DNA of 64,000 bases, from NCBI GenBank assembly GCA_902490585.1, contig CABUEI010000001.1, positions 1 through 64,000 on the forward strand, given 5' to 3'. This stretch comes from an uncultured Oscillospiraceae bacterium. Lineage in GTDB: Bacteria > Bacillota > Clostridia > Oscillospirales > Ruminococcaceae. Positions 61,266-64,000 of the stretch are shown here, piece after piece. Each line of letters starts with the position of its first letter. Position 1 is the stretch's first letter. A model generated the notes under the pieces. That model had not been told where the DNA came from. It did not search any database and worked only from the letters and a program-made list of their open reading frames with translations. A program made the translations under genes and the position numbers.

Positions 61266-64000
61266 TTAAACATCGAGTGCGGAATATTTATCGTTGATTT
61301 TTACCTTTGCCTCGGGTGCGACAATATTTTCTTCTGTCGGGAGCTTCTTCTCACGCATCTGTCTGAATGCCTGGGTAAGCATAAGCTTGATACGATTGAC
61401 CTGATTTACCTCCGATGCGCCGGGGTCATAATCAACGGCTATGATATTAGACTCGGGGTTCTGTCTGCGCAGTTCTCCGATAATACCCTTGCCTGTAACG
61501 TGGTTTGGCAGGCAGGCAAACGGCTGCATACAGATTATATTGTTTACACCGCTGTGGATAAGCTCTATCATCTCAGCCGATAAGAACCAACCCTCACCTG
61601 CTATATTACCTGTAGATACAACACCTTTTACAAGCTTTCTCATATCACTTATCTTCATAAACGAGCCGAACTTTGTGCCCTCAATTGCACCCTTATATGA
61701 TTTCTGCATGAATTCGATAAGCTTTATAGCCATATTACTCAGCTTATATCTTGCACCGGAAACGGTAAGCAGCTCGTGGCGTGAATTTGCGTGGTCACAG
61801 ATAAAGTAGATAAATCCCATAAGATCAGGTACTACAGCCTCTGCACCCTCTGCCTCTACAAGCTCAACAACGTTGTTGTTTGCGGCAGGGTGATATTTTA
61901 CGAGTATCTCACCGACAATACCGACACGAGGCTTTTCAATATCGAGTGTGGGTATAGAATCGAAGTCGGCTACGATAGCCTTTACATTCTTGTTGAAACG
62001 GGCGAGCGACAGGCTCTTTATCTCGCCTTTCAGCTTTTCGTTCCACTTTTCGTACATCTTGTTGGTTGAGCCCTTTTCGGCTTCGTAAGGACGTACACGG
62101 TATACGCAACGGCTGAGCAGATCGCCGTAAATTACCGATATGAACGCACGGTAGATAAGCGGAAGCGTCAGCGTAAAACCGGGGTTCTTCTCCATGCCGA
62201 CAACGTTCAGCGAAATCAGCGGAACATTGTCAAGACCTGCATCCTTGAGTGCCTTTTTCAGCATACCTACATAGTTTGTAGCACGGCACGCACCGCCCGT
62301 CTGTGTGATCAACACGGCTACCTTGTCCTTGTCGTACTTGCCGTGGTTGAGTGCATAAAGAAGCTGACCTATAGTGATTATCGCAGGGTAGCAAGCATCA
62401 TTATTGACGTACTTTAAGCCCTCGTCAACTACTTCCTTTGAATAGTTCTTCTGTATCTCTACATTATATCCTGAATAACGGAATGCCTGTTCGAGCAGTT
62501 CAAAGTGGTACGGAGCCATCTGCGGAGCTATAATCGTATAGTCCTTCTTCATTTCCTTTGTGAACAGCGGCTGACGGATATAGCCCTTGTACTTCGGTAC
62601 AGGCTTTATGCCGTTTCTTTCACGCTCTTCCATTACGGAAATCAGCGAACGCAGTCTTATTCTTGCCGCACCGAGATTGTTTACCTCGTCTATTTTAAGT
62701 ACGGTGTACATTCTGCCGTAGCCCTGGAGAATTTCCTGTACCTCATCTGTTGTGATAGCGTCAAGTCCGCAACCGAACGAGTTGAGCTGTACCAGTTCGA
62801 GTTCAGGAGTCTGACCTACAAGTGTGGCAGCCGCATAAAGTCTTGTGTGATACATCCACTGGTCAACTACACGGAGAGGACGTACAACTGTGCCGAGATG
62901 TGCAACACTGTCCTCTGTAAGTACGGCAAAACCGTAACCGTTTATCATTTCGGGAATACCGTGGTTTATTTCGGGGTCAACGTGATAGGGTCTGCCTGCA
63001 AGAACAATACCCTTCTTACCGGTATCCTTGAGCATCTTGAGAACTTCTTCGCCCTTTGAACGTATATCGTCCTTGAAGCGTCTGTCCTCTTCATAAGCGG
63101 CTTTGAGTGCAACGCCTATTTCCGCACCGCCTATACCGAGCGGCATAAACTCTTCTATAAGACGTTCAATCATTCTGTCCTCGTCATATATCGGCAGGAA
63201 CGGATTCATGAACGTTACATCATCTGCACGCAGTTCGGGAACAGAGTTCTTGATAACCTCGCTGTATGTTGCAACAACAGGGCAGTTATAGTGGTTATCT
63301 CCACCGCCGCCGTTATCCATTTCATACGGCAGAGCAGGATAGAATATGAACTTCACACCATCGTCAAGAAGTGACATTATATGTCCGTGTGACAGCTTTG
63401 CAGGATAACATACCGACTCAGACGGCATTGTTTCAATACCTCTATCGTATATCTCACGGCTTGATTTAGGCGACAGTTTTACGCTGTAGCCGAGCTTTGT
63501 GAACAGTGTGAACCAGAACGGATAGTTCTCGTAAAGTCCGAGTACACGGGGAATACCGACAACACCTCTGGGTGCTGTTTCGGGATCAAGCGGCTCATAG
63601 TCGAACAATCTCTTATACTTGTAGTCAAAGAGGTTCGGTAAAAGTTCCTTGCTCTTTTTTCCGAGTCCTGCACCACGCTCACAACGGTTGTTGGTTATGT
63701 ATCTTGTGCCGTCCGCAAACTTACTGATAGTAAGCAGGCAGTTATTTGAACATCTTCCGCAACGTGCGGTAGTTTTCTGTATAGTAAAGTTTTCGAGTTT
63801 TTCAAGCGGTGCTAACGTACTGCCCTTACCGTCGTCACGGGACAGAGCAACAAGTGCACTTCCGTATGCGCCCATAAGGCCTGCCTTGTCGGGACGTACA
63901 ACTTCACGTCCGCAGGTAAGTTCAAACGCACGCAGTACCGAGTTGTTGAGGAATGTACCACCCTGTACTATGATCTTTTCACCCATCTGCTTGGGGTCAC
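61266..64000 (-). CDS. acyl-CoA dehydratase activase (HgdC/BadF-type, giant form), partial (N-terminus beyond window)
   Basis: C-terminal 911 or so residues of an enzyme of about 1,400 aa; the frame is open to base 64000. QMGEKIIVQGGTFLNNSVLRAF is the end of a BcrA/BadF-type ATPase module; the rest comprises a Cys-containing segment (CGRCSNNC), the DUF2229 region (YPFWFTLFTKLGYSV) and HgdB-like parts (GYNVEIQKNYSKEVVDEG). Such fused proteins are common in gut Clostridia, but what they activate is unknown. Confidence 0.9.
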   Translation of the reverse strand, partial: DPKQMGEKIIVQGGTFLNNSVLRAFELTCGREVVRPDKAGLMGAYGSALVALSRDDGKGSTLAPLEKLENFTIQKTTARCGRCSNNCLLTISKFADGTRYITNNRCERGAGLGKKSKELLPNLFDYKYKRLFDYEPLDPETAPRGVVGIPRVLGLYENYPFWFTLFTKLGYSVKLSPKSSREIYDRGIETMPSESVCYPAKLSHGHIMSLLDDGVKFIFYPALPYEMDNGGGGDNHYNCPVVATYSEVIKNSVPELRADDVTFMNPFLPIYDEDRMIERLIEEFMPLGIGGAEIGVALKAAYEEDRRFKDDIRSKGEEVLKMLKDTGKKGIVLAGRPYHVDPEINHGIPEMINGYGFAVLTEDSVAHLGTVVRPLRVVDQWMYHTRLYAAATLVGQTPELELVQLNSFGCGLDAITTDEVQEILQGYGRMYTVLKIDEVNNLGAARIRLRSLISVMEERERNGIKPVPKYKGYIRQPLFTKEMKKDYTIIAPQMAPYHFELLEQAFRYSGYNVEIQKNYSKEVVDEGLKYVNNDACYPAIITIGQLLYALNHGKYDKDKVAVLITQTGGACRATNYVGMLKKALKDAGLDNVPLISLNVVGMEKNPGFTLTLPLIYRAFISVIYGDLLSRCVYRVRPYEAEKGSTNKMYEKWNEKLKGEIKSLSLARFNKNVKAIVADFDSIPTLDIEKPRVGIVGEILVKYHPAANNNVVELVEAEGAEAVVPDLMGFIYFICDHANSRHELLTVSGARYKLSNMAIKLIEFMQKSYKGAIEGTKFGSFMKISDMRKLVKGVVSTGNIAGEGWFLSAEMIELIHSGVNNIICMQPFACLPNHVTGKGIIGELRRQNPESNIIAVDYDPGASEVNQVNRIKLMLTQAFRQMREKKLPTEENIVAPEAKVKINDKYSALDV

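Overview
The window looks like chromosomal DNA of a low- to mid-GC Gram-positive gut bacterium, most likely a member of the class Clostridia near the Ruminococcaceae/Oscillospiraceae (Ruminococcus or [Eubacterium] siraeum-like). The placement rests on sigma-A type promoters, a SAM-I riboswitch, an hrcA-grpE-dnaK-dnaJ operon with a CIRCE operator, a darA-holB-ricT block, lipoproteins in place of periplasmic proteins, a CotH-type protein and plant-polysaccharide enzyme families (GH51, GH26-like). It is inferred from gene content only. I saw no rRNA, tRNA, CRISPR array, transposase or phage module, so most of the window reads as core chromosome.

Layout. 1-2.1 kb: an ABC transporter pair (ATPase plus FtsX-type permease, cut by the window edge). 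2.2-3.8 kb: metK behind a SAM-I riboswitch. 3.8-13 kb: a three-repeat S1-domain protein, a secreted CotH protein, rpmE, a phosphohexomutase, a ComM/YifB ATPase, and a MATE exporter whose leader carries an intrinsic terminator. 13.1-14.5 kb is non-coding: a 242-bp direct-repeat array, then two families of hairpin-bearing tandem repeats (37 bp and 32 bp) facing each other in inverted orientation. 14.5-24.5 kb: a GH51 arabinofuranosidase operon with three small genes, gph-rimM-trmD, a HAD nucleotidase, darA-holB-ricT and a lysine/arginine/ornithine decarboxylase-family gene.

24.5-29.4 kb: a three-gene set encoding an FtsA/PilM-fold ATPase with an AT-hook-like tail, a GH26-like lipoprotein that has lost its acid/base residue, and a HAD-like protein. 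29.4-42.7 kb: a radical SAM activase, a PrsA-type foldase, a BMP-family lipoprotein, recD2, prmA, an Amt-PII fusion behind a leader terminator, MscS and a sodium:solute symporter. 42.8-48.3 kb: a run reading polyprenyl-phosphate sugar transferase, pyrB with a PyrI-like zinc tail, proB, proA and a membrane protein. 48.3-49.0 kb is hairpin-rich, apparently decayed intergenic DNA.

49-64 kb: a C39-like peptidase, a diacylglycerol kinase, a NodB-fold deacetylase, the heat-shock operon (reading dnaJ-dnaK-grpE-hrcA along the plus strand), a small Cys-rich protein, a HAD phosphatase with pcrA, a prohibitin-family protein and the C-terminal two-thirds of a giant 2-hydroxyacyl-CoA dehydratase activase. 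Four themes recur: leader-level control (SAM-I, the MATE and amt leader terminators), extra domains on housekeeping enzymes (TrmD, PyrB, Amt, FtsA-like), frequent TTG/GTG starts, and families of short intergenic hairpin repeats near gene 3' ends. Coordinates of promoters and hairpins were read by eye; functional claims without a quoted motif are inferences.
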